A stretch of DNA of 64,000 nt from Dipteris shenzhenensis (Eukaryota; Polypodiophyta; Polypodiopsida; Gleicheniales), in NCBI GenBank assembly GCA_047967505.1, contig CM106540.1; one strand, 5' to 3'. The notes under the pieces were generated by a model, which saw nothing but the letters and a program-made list of their open reading frames with translations, was not told the origin of the DNA and did no database searches. Each line of letters begins with the position of its first letter. The stretch's first letter is position 1. Below are positions 34,998 through 45,149 of this stretch, piece by piece. Position numbers and translations under genes: made by a program.

Positions 34998-36503
34998 GTT
35001 TTTGAAGGACAAATTGATGTAATGGGATCATATCTAGAGTCCTAAGGTCAGTGTACCCCGGTGGTGTGATGAATCCCTCCTCTGAAATACAAAGACAACA
35101 ATCTCTGTAGAAACTCAACTTCACTGGAAGCTCCCTCGGCTCCAACCAGGTCCTAAAGGTGTGTAGCTATAGGAGATCCTCTCAAATGACCTGGTTGGTG
35201 TGTGGCCCACTCCTGATGGTGGGTGGGGGTACCGGAGGGGCATCTAAACTGTACTGAAAAGGAGGTATCCTATCGATGTGAAACCCTAGTCTCACAAACC
35301 ATCTGTGAGTCCCTGCATACCAGCATCGCTCGTCTCCCTCTACTGCCAACCTCATGGAGGAATCGAGAGCCAACCATGGCAACCTCTGTCTCCCTGATGT
35401 GCAGTCCCCATATGATCTAACCCGCTGTACATATGTGATGGTCTGAAAGGCTGCATCTAGCTAGAGTGGAGAAGCATCAAAATCAGCCTGAATGATGTGA
35501 TGTCGTACAGACGGTTTTCCCCGGATCATCCGTGATAGCATGAGGATCTGTAGGCGCTCCACCCGACCACCTCTTGTACAAGAGCAGACACTACCCTTGC
35601 ATGACAAGTGGTAAGACCCTCTTCAGTCCATCACAAAATGTTTTTAAGGCTTGGATACTCAAAGAACGTGAAGGACTACAAGGATGTTGTATTGCAGAAT
35701 ATGGACAAGATACATTAAAGAGTGTAGAGAAGGACAAAGAGCAAAGGAGTTACAAGATTGGCTACACCAAGAACCTCTCCAATGACAATGAACCTCACAC
35801 TATGGTAGCTTGGAAGAGAAGAAGGAAAAGGACAAGATATGCCATCAAAGGGGGGTATTTCTCCACATCTTCTACTTAGAATGTTTTTGTGTGTGTGGTC
35901 AATAAGGGTTCTCTGCCTTGGGATGTCCCCCTCAAATGATTGTTAGTCTTATGTGTTACCTTGTTGGATATAAGGGTATTCCCATGCATAGTCATTGTCT
36001 ATCTCCCAATTGTAAACCAACGAACCAAAGTCAAAGTGAGATCAGTTGGGATGAGGATGCCCAAATGAGTCTACTACTGATGCAACTAGAGCGAGTACCA
36101 GGTTGTGGATCATGTGTGTTGCCACTAGAGGTGGGCAAGCCATGAAGTTTCCCATGGACTACTGCTAGGGTTGAGGTCATCAATTTGTGGGGGAGAATGA
36201 AGGACAAATTGATGTAATGGGATCATATCTAGAGTCCTAAGGTCTAAGGTTGTGAGTGTGTGAACACATGGTGTGCCTGGATAGGTGTCAGTAGGTGTGA
36301 TTGAGTGAATCTAGGTGTGTGGTGTGTGATTGAGAGAATCATGGAACTGATTGAGAGATTTGTGGATCTAGATGCTCTACTGAGCTCACATATGATGTCA
36401 CTACTGGGATGTAACCTGTGCCTATATATTAGGCCTGTCTCTCTTGAATAAACTCTCTCTTTTGCTTCACTTGCTCAATCCTTCTTGCAACTCCAACAGT
36501 TTT
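34998..36503 (+). mobile_element. Short LTR element with truncated 5' LTR, in Gypsy gag leader
   Basis: Flanked by GTTTT duplications (34,998-35,002 and 36,499-36,503). The 3' LTR (36,198-36,498, 301 bp, TGAAGGAC...CTCCAACA) is preceded by the purine tract GTGGGGGAGAA. It has a TATA-like CCTATATATTAGG at 36,431. At the other end only the first 47 bp of the LTR remain (35,003-35,049, identical to 36,198-36,244). The interior has no gag or pol. Its antisense strand carries an unidentified coding-looking stretch (about 35,050-35,570), and the sense strand has an unidentified 101-residue frame (35,574-35,879). Confidence 0.75.
35050..35570 (-). pseudogene. Unidentified coding-like stretch inside the short LTR element
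   Basis: On the minus strand a frame with few stops reads ERLQILMLSRMIRGK, then LPWLALDSSMRLAVEGDERC, YAGTHRWFVRLGFHIDR, APPVPPPTIRSGPHTNQV and, after two stops, WLEPRELPVKLSFYRDCC. The composition is protein-like and the two breaks are TAG/TGA type. I do not recognise the family. It runs antisense to the element that carries it, suggesting capture of foreign coding sequence, but it could also be coincidental. Confidence 0.35.
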
Positions 36504-37200
36504 GTTGGGAGGGTTAGAGTGGTGTAAGGTTGTGTAGGGATCGTCGTGTTAAGAATGTGCCTAAGATTGTCCTACATGTGTAGGGAAATGTGCTGGTATA
36601 GACGGATCGTTAATTGGAGGTCACGACGCGAAGATATGAGCGAATTTGTGCGAAACGAGGCCCACACATTGGCACAAATGAGCGAGTGATATGGATGCCA
36701 AAATGGTGTGCAATGGGCTGGAAAAATACCCCATAGCATGGTGTTTCCGTGTGTGAAATCTGGGTTCAAATGGGGTCCAGTTTGGGTCCCAAACGGATGA
36801 GTTACGAGGGGTTAAAGTAGGGGTAAAATTGGCCTTGGGGGGGCGGCACTAAAGGTGGTGTGAATGGACTTGAATTCCAACTGAGGGGTTGAAACCAAGT
36901 TAATCTAGTTAGGTGAACTAACCTGTATCCTCCCAGTTATTGTAACTAGGAGGTTTGACTAATTGCAGTTAGTTACTAACTTAAGAGTTAGTCTAACCTA
37001 GTAACTGAAATTAACTAACCTAGGTTAGACTAACTAACCTAACCTGATGATAGTTAACTAACCCAACTATCCTAACTAACCTAACTAAGGTGAAAATTAA
37101 CTGAACTAAGGTCCTAACCTAGGTTAATACTAACCTAACCTAACTAACCGACTAACCTAACTAAAGTTAGTTTAAGGCTCGTTTAAGGTTAGGGTTTTTT
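36504..37200. other. G1 interior without recognisable gene; CTAACC minisatellite
   Basis: 36,950-37,190 is rich in CTAACCTAACTAA/GTTAGT words. The rest has no coding feature and is taken to be the leader/5' interior of the Gypsy element upstream of gag. Confidence 0.55.
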
Positions 37201-37633
37201 TTTTCACCTCTGTGTGGGGGCTTCCCTGGCGGCGGCGTGGGGGGGGGTTTGCGTTCTACAGTGGTGGGGGGTGTAGGGGAGGGGAGGGGAGGGGAGCGGC
37301 GTCGGGGGTGCACGAGAGGGGAGGGGAGGGAGTATGGAGGGTGTAAGGGAGGGGAGGGGAGCGATGTCGGGGGTGTAGGGGAGGAAGTATGGAGGGTGAA
37401 GGGAGGGGTGCGTAGGAAGTATGGAAGGCGAAGGTTGGCGCTGTGGAGGACACCACAGACGGAGATGCTCGATCGGGCGAAGATTGTTGGCAGGGGCGGG
37501 GGAGTGCCGTGGCGCCCTGCAGCTGACGCTGCGTGCGAGCACTGGCCATTTGGAAGCAAGGGCCTAAGGGCCCTTGCTTAGTTAGTAGTTAGTTTTTGTG
37601 AGGTTAGTGTAGGGAGCAGCCGGCGAGGGGGGG

Positions 37634-37678
<45 letters not shown>

Positions 37679-37783
37679 TGGGGGGCTTAGAGAGAGATAG
37701 AGAATGAGAGTGGTGGAGAGAGAGAGAAAGAGAGAGAGAGTAAGAGAGAGAAAGAGTAAGAGAGAGAAAGAAAGAGAAAGAGA

Positions 37784-37840
<57 letters not shown>

Positions 37841-38026
37841 TAAGAGAGAGAGTGTGTGTAAGAGAGAGAGAGAGTGTAAGAGAGAGAGAAAGAGAGAGAG
37901 TGTGTGTGTAAGAGAGAGAGAACGAGAGAGAAAGAGAGTGTGTAAGAGAGAAAATGAAAGAGAGAGAGAGAGTGTGTGTGTGTAAGAGAGAGAGAGTGAG
38001 AGAAAGAAAGAGAGAGAGAGAGAGTA

Positions 38027-38058
<32 letters not shown>

Positions 38059-38560
38059 TAAGAGAGAGAGTGAGAGAGAAAGAAAGAGAGAGGGAGAAAG
38101 AGAGAAGAGGGAGTGGGAGGGAAAAAAGAAAGAGAGAGAAAGAGGGAGGGAAGGCTAGAGGGGGTGGTGGAGATGGAGGGGGAGGGGGGAGGGGGGGGGA
38201 AGGGAGAGGGGGTGGTGGAAATGGAGGGGGGAGGGGGAAGGGCTCGGGAAGGGGTGGTGGAGATGGAGGGGGGAGGGGGGAGGGGGGGGGAGGGGGAGAG
38301 GGTGGAGGGGAGAGGGGGAGCGGGTGGTGGAAATAAAGGGGGGAGGGGGAGGGGGAGGGGGAGGGGGAGAGGGAGGGGGTGGTGGAGATGGAGGGGGAAG
38401 GGGGAGGGGGAGGGGGTGGTGGAGATGGAGGGGAGAGGGGGTGGTGGAGATGGAGGGGGAGGGGGGAGGGGTGGTGGAGATGGAGGGGGGGAGGGGGAGG
38501 TGGAGATGGAGGGGGGAGGGGAAGGGGGAGGGGGTGGTGGAAATGGGAGGGGGGAAAAAA
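37201..38560. repeat. Long GGGGA, GA and GGAGGG microsatellites
   Basis: GGGGAGGGGAG tracts run from 37,230 to 37,440. A roughly 480-bp AG-dinucleotide region (37,633-38,110) is interspersed with GTGTGTAAGAGAG, and GGAGGGGGAGG tracts follow to 38,560. A 334-residue minus-strand Pro/Ser/Leu frame and several Gly-rich plus frames are translations of these repeats. A shorter GGA tract occupies the same place next to the second leader copy (31,762-31,935), so the tract belongs to the G1 element. Confidence 0.9.
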
Positions 38561-39225
38561 AAAGAGGAGAAATAAAAAACATGATGCACGGAAATCGAAA
38601 GGGAGGGAGAGGTGGTCACCTGAATGCTCTCCAAGTCTTTCTCGATGTAACGGGATTGTTGAGGAACAATGGACGGTGGGTGGATGGCTGGGTTACCACT
38701 GTGAGATGGACTCAAAGTCACTTACAATGTGAGGATGGGAGTAAGGTGGTGGTCGATGGAGAGGGAGGAGTGTCTTGCGTAGGGCTCAGAATGAAGAAGA
38801 GAATGGAGGCAAAATGTGAAAGATGAAGATTGAGGGGGTGGAGTTGGTTTTTATAGGAAATGAGTTTAGGTTTAGGGTTTAACCCTAAACTCTTCCCGAG
38901 CCATTACTCTTTATGGATAGCTTAGTTTGCTTTTCTACAAAAAGGTGAAATGATCAAAATTGCAAGCTCTACGCATTCGTGTCCACTACCTAGCCTGATT
39001 GTTTATCATGTGGCTTCTATTTAAGAAATAAAGAAAATTTCTTAAGGTAGTAATCCAAGGTTGATGCTTGGGGTAGATATGTTTGGCTAGAAATGGAAAC
39101 AAATTTTAATCTCCTTGCCCTTGAGTATTATGTTCGTGAAAGTTTGAAGTGGTTTGTTTTTTACACATACCTGCATATGTTTTCTCATTACTTGAGACGC
39201 TAGTCTCCCCGACAGCGGCGCTAAA
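38561..39225 (-). mobile_element. G1 internal leader with primer-binding site (copy 1)
   Basis: Nearly the same 650 bp as 31,936-32,590. The primer site on the minus strand, TAGCGCCGCTGTCGGGGAG (39,205-39,223), is closer to the TGGCGCCGTTGCCGGGGA type than copy 2. Minus-strand frames (ending ...NPAIHPPSIVPQQS) overlap it, but no domain is recognised. Confidence 0.85.
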
Positions 39226-40530
39226 TGATGGCTCTTTCCTATGGCTTTCATAGGAAGAGCAAGGTATTCTCAGTATGCAAGGTTCCGAGGCTTTTGTCAC
39301 CTACAGATATATTAGGGTTGTCGATTGTAGTATACATGTAGCTTAAGACCTCGAGTTGTGTTCCGGTGAGAGACGTAGGCTTAAGTGTGGTGAGCAAACA
39401 TAGTGCATGCATGTGTAAAGGGAACGTGTATCATCATGGTTGAGGTAATGAAGGCTTTCGCCTTCATTGGGGGTTGTAGGGTTTAGGAGGAGTTTAAGGG
39501 TTAGGGGGAGGTTCCAGGGTTAGAAGGAGTTTCAAGGTTTAGAAGGAGGTTCCAGGGTTAGAAGGAGTTCCAAGGTTTAGGAGGAGGCTCCAGAGTTTAG
39601 AAGAAGTTCCAAGGTTAAAAGGACTTCCAAGGTTTAGAAGGACTTCCAAGGTTTAGAAAGAGGTTCCAGGGTTAGAAGGAGTTCCAGGGGTAGAAGGGGT
39701 TCCAAGGTTTAGAGTAGAGTACATGGTGGAGAACTCGTCTCCCTTGTTGGTCATGGAGATTAAGGGTTGAGGAACTAAGAGTTTAGGGGGAGCATAGGAG
39801 TGGGAGAGGAAGAAGGTGTAAGAGCATGGGGGAAAGAAAAGAGAGGAGGGAGGAGGAGGAGGGAGGAGGAGGAGGAGGAGGGAGGAGGAGGAGGAAGGAG
39901 GAGGAGGGAGGAGGAGAGGGAGAGGATGGGTTGCAAGGTTGGAGGAGAGGGGAGGAGGAGTTGCAAGGTTAGGACATGCTTTTGGATGTGGAATGCAAGG
40001 AAGCATGGACACTTGAGACAAATTCTTGGAATACCAAAGTAGACTCAACACAATGCCCCAAAGAGTATGGGCTTCATTCCATTATGGGGTATTTATATAA
40101 GTTGGAGAGCTTCTCTCTCTGCATGTAGGAATTGTAACACATTCTCTCTCTACATGTAGAAGTTGTAACACATTCTCTTTCTACATGTAGATATTGTAAC
40201 ACGTTCTCTTTCTACATGTAGAAGTTGTAACACGTTCTCTTTCTACATGTAGAAGTTGTAACATATTCTCTTTCTACATGTAGAAGTTGTATGTAGAAGT
40301 TGTAACACATTCTCTTTCTACGTGTAGAACTCGCATATAGAAGTTGTAACACATTCTCTTTCTACATGTAGAAGTTGTAACATATTCTCTCTCTACATGT
40401 AGAAGTTGTAACACATTCTCTTTCTACATGTAGAAGTTGTAACACATTCTCTTTCTACATGTAGAACTCGCATATAGAAGTTGTAACACATTCTCTTTCC
40501 ACATAAGTCTATGTTGGCACAAAGTCAACA
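39226..40530 (-). mobile_element. Gypsy G1 5' LTR (outer end)
   Basis: 1,305-bp complete LTR, minus sense TGTTGACTTTGTGCCAACAT...GAGCCATCA. It is longer than its sisters because it holds more TACATGTAGAAGTTGTAACA minisatellite copies (40,130-40,500). In minus sense, a TATATAAATACCCC promoter element lies near 40,090-40,100. It is directly flanked on its 5' side by CTGGT (40,531-40,535), the target duplication partner of ACCAG at 30,670. Confidence 0.9.
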
Positions 40531-40535
40531 CTGGT

Positions 40536-41021
40536 ACTGGGTCTCGGAACCAAGTGGAGACCTATAGGGATGTGAGTGTGCAGACTCATCTACATCTCCC
40601 GAGTCAGCACCACATAAGCAACCCTTCCTACTCTTCCTTCCTGTACGATGGGCACGCCCAGGTGATGACCCCTTAGTCGAAGGGGCTAGAGGGGACGGCT
40701 GGATAGTAGGTCCAACCATCGATGTAGGAGAGGGATTTGTTGAGGTCCTTTGGGATAGTAGAGAGAAGAATCTCGTTGCCTCCGCATCAGTCATCTATGC
40801 GACAAACTCATCGGGACTCCCGACAAAGCCATGGGCTACTAGCCAAGCAGTTCCCCGAGGGGTAGTCATAGTGCTACGTCGGGAGTCAGGCCAAGGGTAG
40901 TCATAGGGGTAGACCCCTGAGGTGTCGCCTGAGTGGATTCAAAGTCATTTGGAGAGTAGAGATCATGATGTCTCCTCCTACGAGGGTTTTTGTACTCATC
41001 GGATGTGTGACATGATCCCAT
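40536..41021 (-). pseudogene. Transposase-24-like gene, 5' part
   Basis: Minus-strand start at 41,021 (M-G-S-C-H-T-S-D-E-Y) with KNPRRRRHHDLYSPNDFEST. A frame break occurs near 40,880 around a short repeat (GGTAGTCATAG at 40,861 and 40,897). The frame resumes as TPRGTAWLVAHGFVGSPDEF, passes a TAG at 40,795-40,797 and continues MTDAEATRFFSLLSQRTSTN, then AHRTGRKSRKGCLCGADSGD to ...GSETQYQ at the LTR junction. It is open directly into the part starting at 30,675 once the insertion and one target copy are removed. The function of this N-terminal half is not recognised; the basic RTGRKSRK run could be a nuclear signal. Confidence 0.55.
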
Positions 41022-41040
41022 GTCTCATTTGGGGAGATTG

Positions 41041-41400
41041 GACAAACATCGACAAACACGAAAATAAAAAATAGAAAACAAAAAACAAGAGCGGGTAAAA
41101 GTGGATAGGAAATGAATTACTTAAGACAATTATGAAATTCAAACTCAAGAAATTATGAAAAGACAATTAATCACTTGTGAGAATTATGAAATGACATCAA
41201 CACATAAATGATAAATATGAAAGGACAGTTATTTACTTAAGACAATTATGAAAAGCTAGTTTTGAAATGACAAATATTTATGAAAGACAAGTGGAATCCA
41301 ATAAGATTTTCATATATATATATAAAATAGGGACCCGTGGGAGGACACCCGTGGGTGAGGGCGTGGTTGTTCCATTTAGAATCTGTTTGAAAAAAAAAAG
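41041..41400. other. AT-rich region upstream of the split gene
   Basis: Contains repeated GACAATTATGAAA words (about 41,128, 41,160-41,190, 41,240). It could hold the promoter of the minus-strand gene, but no convincing TATA element is assignable. Confidence 0.4.
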
Positions 41401-42539
41401 AACTAAATATGGCTAAGGAGCATGTGAAAAAAGAACCGAATACGACTAAGAAGAGGGGAAAAGAAGAGAAGCATAAGCATAAGAGAAGCATAAGAGAAAA
41501 GAGAAGCATAAGCATAAGAGAAGGAAAAACATAAGCATAAGAGAAGGAAGAGGGAAAAAGAGATTGAAAGAGGGAAAAAAGAAGAGGGGAAAAGAGCATA
41601 AGAGAAAAAGAAAGAAAGCATATGAGAATAAGAGAAAAAGAGAGAAAGCATATGCTTGAGCTTATGCATGAGCATATGAGCATATGCTCATGCATAAGCA
41701 TAAGCATAAGCATAGGAAAATACATATGCTTATGAAAAGAGGAGAAAAAAAGATTGAAGGAGAGTGGAAAAGAAGATAAAGAAAGGAGAAGGAGAAGGAG
41801 AAGGTGAAGGAGAAAGAGGGGAACAATACGAGAGGAAAAGAGCATAAGCATAAGAGAAGGAAGAGGGAAAAAGAGCATAAGCATAAGAGAAGGAAGAGGG
41901 GAAAAGAGATTGAAAGAGGGGAAAAAGAGATTGAAAAGAGGGGAAAAGAAAAGAGAAAGGAGAAGGAGCAGGAGAAGGAGAAAGAGGGGAACAATACGAG
42001 AGGAAAAGAGCATAAGCAAAAGAGAAGAAAGAGGGAAAAAGAGCATAAGCATAAGAGAAGCAAGAGGGGAAAAGAGATTGAAAGAGGGGAAAAAGAAGAG
42101 GGGAAAAGAGCATAAGAGAAAAAGAAAGAAAGCATATGCTTATGCTTATGCATGAGCATAAGAGAAAACGAGAGAAAGCATATGCTTGTGCTTATGCATG
42201 AGCATATGAGCATATGCTCATGCATAAGCATAAGCATAGGCAAATACATATGCTTATGAAAAGAGGAGAAAAAGAGATTGAAGGAGAGGGGAAAAGAAGA
42301 GAAGGAAAGGAGAAGGAGAAGGAGAAGGAGACATATGCTTATGCTTATGCATGAACATATGAGCATATGCTCATGCATAAGCATAAGCATAGGCATAGGA
42401 ATATGCTTATGAAAATAAGATAAGGAAGAGGGGAAAAGAGAAGAGAGGGAAGAAAAAGAAGAGGGGAAAAGAGCATAAGCATAAGAGAAGGAAAAGCATA
42501 AGCATACGCATAAGAGAAGGAAAGAGGAAAAGAGGGGAA
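41400..42539. repeat. Purine-rich satellite with CATAAG words and 40-bp palindromes
   Basis: Irregular AGAGCATAAGCATAAGAGAAG and GGAAAAGAGATTGAAAGAGG words occur in a higher-order duplication of about 520 bp (41,650-41,810 resembles 42,173-42,330). Three copies of a 40-bp palindrome (19-bp arms GCTTATGCATGAGCATATG, 2-bp spacer) lie at 41,660-41,699, 42,190-42,229 and 42,343-42,382; the third has one mismatch. The Ser/Leu/Phe-rich minus frames of up to 297 residues are not genes. Confidence 0.85.
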
Positions 42540-43149
42540 TGTTAGATATGCTCAATGCCCCACCCTCTTGGTAACCACCAGTGGTCCAAGGTGCTCAAGT
42601 TGTAAGGCCCCCATATGAGGAGAAGCCATGTGTGAGCCCAGGACACTAGGTGGATCTTGCATGTCAGATGAGGTTTATCGATGAGACCATTGATGGTAGA
42701 AAGGTGATTGTGTGGAAGCCCCTTAATCTTGCTGGGGCCTGGGGGATCCCAGGGGGGCCAGCAGCCCCCCAAGTGGGGGTTCGGGGGGGGAGCCCCCAAG
42801 GCGATAGTATAGGAAATATTTTCTAAATATTCCATGGACGACTAGTCAGTTCCACCGACTAGGTCGACTGGTTGATTCTACCGACTACGTTGATTCGACT
42901 ACCGCCCTCATAGCTATAAAGAGGCGACCTCCCCAGTCCATTGCATCAGATCAGATCTTCCAGCTAGTAGCTCTTCACCTAGTATCTATCTAGATCACCA
43001 TCTAAGCTCCACTGTGGGAGCGTACGGGTGGACGGAGCCATCATTTGTACTACATTAGTATTGAAGGAAAATTTGTTCATCTCCAGTTTGCTGTGTACTC
43101 TCTATTCTTTGTTCAGTTTCTGTTGCGCTGTGCTGTGTGTAATTTAACA
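42540..43149. mobile_element. Probable solo LTR (610 bp) in the purine satellite
   Basis: Begins TGTTAGATATGC and ends GTAATTTAACA, giving TG...CA ends with 5-bp terminal complementarity TGTTA/TAACA. It contains a TATA-like GCTATAAAGAGG at about 42,913 and a GC-rich foldback GGGGGAGCCCCC near 42,785. The satellite (AGAAAGAAGAGGGAATAAGA) resumes directly on its right, which supports insertion. No exact 5-bp duplication is visible, though the purine-rich flanks make this hard to judge. Confidence 0.65.
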
Positions 43150-43855
43150 AGAAAGAAGAGGGAATAAGAGAAGAGAGGGAAAGAGAGGGTTCCTACACCC
43201 ATCACTATAGCTAGCGCTTTTAAGGCATTAGCTGCAGGCCAATGCAAATAACGGAAACAACAAAAGGGAAAAAGACGAAGCACATTCTTACCTGGAAAAG
43301 TCTCGCTCGGTGTTTCGTGGACTGCCCTACAAAAAAGAGGAAACATACCATTTTTTCAGATAACTAGTTAGAGGAAGGAGGAGTTTGGAGAAGCAACTTT
43401 TCAAAGGGATTGGATTGAGAAGACAAGCATAAGCCTACAAACAAGGAGAAAGAGGAGGAAGAGAAATACAAAAAAGAGAAGAGGTGAGTCTTCTTTCTTT
43501 CACCAAATCTCGTTTTTTGTCCTTAACCTCTGAAAATCAAGCATGATAGCATATAGGCTTACCAATACAAGGAGAAACATGCTTCAAACTCACAAAACAA
43601 AATCTCACAAAAAATGAACCTACATTGCTTAAAGAGACACACCTTCTTGAAAAACTTCCTTTCATACAAGCAGAGAGGGAGAAGGGTGGAGAGGGAGCAT
43701 AAGTATTAGGAGAGAGGCTAGGTAGGGGTGAGGAGTGTGGGGAATAGAGAGGAGAAAAGCGAGGTCATCGAATATAAGGTGGGAGGAGAGATTTTTTCTT
43801 TTCCCACAATAGAGATGTGAAAGACGACGTCGCGCAGGGTTTCAGGTTTTAGTCC
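43150..43855. other. Satellite remainder and no recognisable gene
   Basis: Purine-rich satellite runs to about 43,190, then AT-rich sequence without recognisable coding. Plus and minus frames here are short. Confidence 0.5.
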
Positions 43856-43863
43856 CCTAGCGT

Positions 43864-43964
43864 CGCTATATAGCGGCACTGAACCATCGCTATATAGTGA
43901 TGTTTATATCCTAAGCATTGCTATATAGCAATGAATCAGGACAAAGCATCGCTATATAGCGAGG
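43864..43964. repeat. Four CGCTATATAGCG palindromes, likely CACTA subterminal repeats
   Basis: CGCTATATAGCG at 43,864-43,875 is followed by CATCGCTATATAGTGATG (43,885-43,902), CATTGCTATATAGCAATG (43,916-43,933) and CATCGCTATATAGCGAGG (43,947-43,964), spaced 24-31 bp. The changes in copies 2 and 3 are compensatory, keeping each palindrome intact. CACTA elements carry arrays of short palindromic subterminal motifs bound by their TNPA-type protein, and a CACTA transposase remnant follows at 44.4 kb. Confidence 0.65.
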
Positions 43965-44280
43965 GCGGCTCAGGGCACTTATTGTTAAAAGAGAGAAAAG
44001 GAGCTCACATGGGGCTCATGGGTGGCTATTTTTTGGATCTTAATAGATTTCCTTGCAACTCATGTTGTGATTTTGGAGGTGTGCAAATGGAAGGGACGAG
44101 TGGATGCTCGTCAGATGATGCGCCAATGCTCGGGAGCGTAGAGTGGCTTACGGAGAGGTTATATTGTCTTTGCACTCATTGCAAGCGAGAAGTACGACAT
44201 CAACATCGTATTGTCATGCTTGCGGATGTATGGGGAGGAGCCCGAACTAGTACCCACCATTGGTGTTGCATCTGGTGATG
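43931..44280 (+). pseudogene. Possible CACTA transposase-associated N-terminal region
   Basis: The frame includes VEWLTERLYCLCTHCKREVR, which loosely fits the Cys-x-Cys...Cys pattern of the transposase-associated domain at the N-terminus of TNP2-type proteins. The remainder (MGGYFLDLNRFPCNSCCDF) is not diagnostic. It is placed just upstream and on the same strand as the clear transposase remnant. Confidence 0.35.
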
Positions 44281-44429
44281 GATCATCAGTAAGTCAATGC
44301 TATTTGAGTTCGTGATTAATATTGCATACCATTATGACATGAAACCTTGAGACAAGATCTTATATTTACATGAAATCTTGAGATAAGATGAGGAGGGTGG
44401 CGAGGGTGCGCATATACCTTCACACTTTG

Positions 44430-45131
44430 AGCAAGACTATAGTCTCCCGGATGTGCTAGATGATGACGAGGGTATGGTGGACATGATGGATTCTATTTTT
44501 AGGGGCACTACATCACATGTACATGTGATGTCCGAGTCTGAGGTCAATATGCGAGAGTTGCAATCAACACAGTTGTACGAGGGTGCTAGGATGTCTAAAC
44601 TACGGGCTTGTCTCTCTGCAAGCAAAGTATGGGTGGTGAGATACAAGTGTCTCAGCCTTAATGAGGTTGCTCCAAAAGATGTTGCCTGCACCAAATACCA
44701 TGCTCGCATCAAGAGATGAAGCAAAGAAGATGCTAACAATGGTGGGTATGGATTATGATACCATCCATGCTTGCTGTAATGACTGTATTCTCTTTCATCA
44801 TGAGCATGGAGATTTGGCTAGTTGCCCGAAGTGTAGGGAAAATTGATATAGAGATGACTTGCAAGGTGAGCAGATACCGATAAAGGTCTTAAGACACTTT
44901 TCCATCATTTCAAGAATACAACACATGTTTCGATGCAAATCCATAGCAGAGTTGATGACTTGGCATGCATCTCATCGGTCCATTGATTACACATTGAGGA
45001 TTCCCGTAGATTGTGCAGCTTGGAAGCACATAGACAATCAGTGGCCGGACTTTGTGAGGGAGCCACACAACTTACATCTTGGGCTCGCCATGGATAGCGT
45101 GAATTCTTTCGAGTTATGCTCGACATCATGA
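44430..45131 (+). pseudogene. CACTA (En/Spm) TNP2-type transposase remnant
   Basis: The first part (44,453-44,680) has MSKLRACLSASKVW. After a frameshift near 44,680 the frame reads KMLPAPNTMLASRDEAKKML, TMVGMDYDTIHACCNDCILF and LASCPKCREN. Past a TGA at 44,844 (CGA would restore the usual Arg-Tyr) it continues IPIKVLRHFSIISRIQHMF, AELMTWHASHRSID and DFVREPHNLHLGLAMDSVN. This is the conserved block preceding the Transposase_21 catalytic region (I-H-A-C-x-N-D-C-I-L and 'P-D-F-x-x-E-x-x-N-x-x-L-G-L-x-x-D'). The catalytic part beyond this is missing. It would act in the nucleus on CACTA ends, but is dead here. Confidence 0.9.
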
Positions 45132-45149
45132 TGAGCCTATTATTTTATG

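Noticed and set aside
36950-37190. Possible CCTAA-type telomeric tract
   Set aside because: The CTAACCTAACTAA words are irregular, mixed with other sequence and internal to a Gypsy element; plant telomeres use TTTAGGG.
37578-38826. 334-residue Pro/Ser/Leu minus-strand frame and 237-residue Gly-rich plus-strand frame
   Set aside because: Encoded by AG and GGAGGG repeats; no domain, and the same tract occurs in the other G1 copy with a different length.
40130-40505. CRISPR-like regular repeats of TACATGTAGAAGTTGTAACA (also at 15.5-15.8, 29.66-29.85 and 33.5-33.8 kb)
   Set aside because: The intervening bases are also repetitive, the unit lies within a eukaryotic LTR in all four copies, and there are no cas genes or prokaryotic context.
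41246-42555. Up to 297-residue Ser/Leu/Phe-rich minus-strand frames resembling membrane proteins
   Set aside because: Translation of the AAGAGCATAAG purine satellite; the hydrophobic look comes from CTT/TTC/CTC codons.
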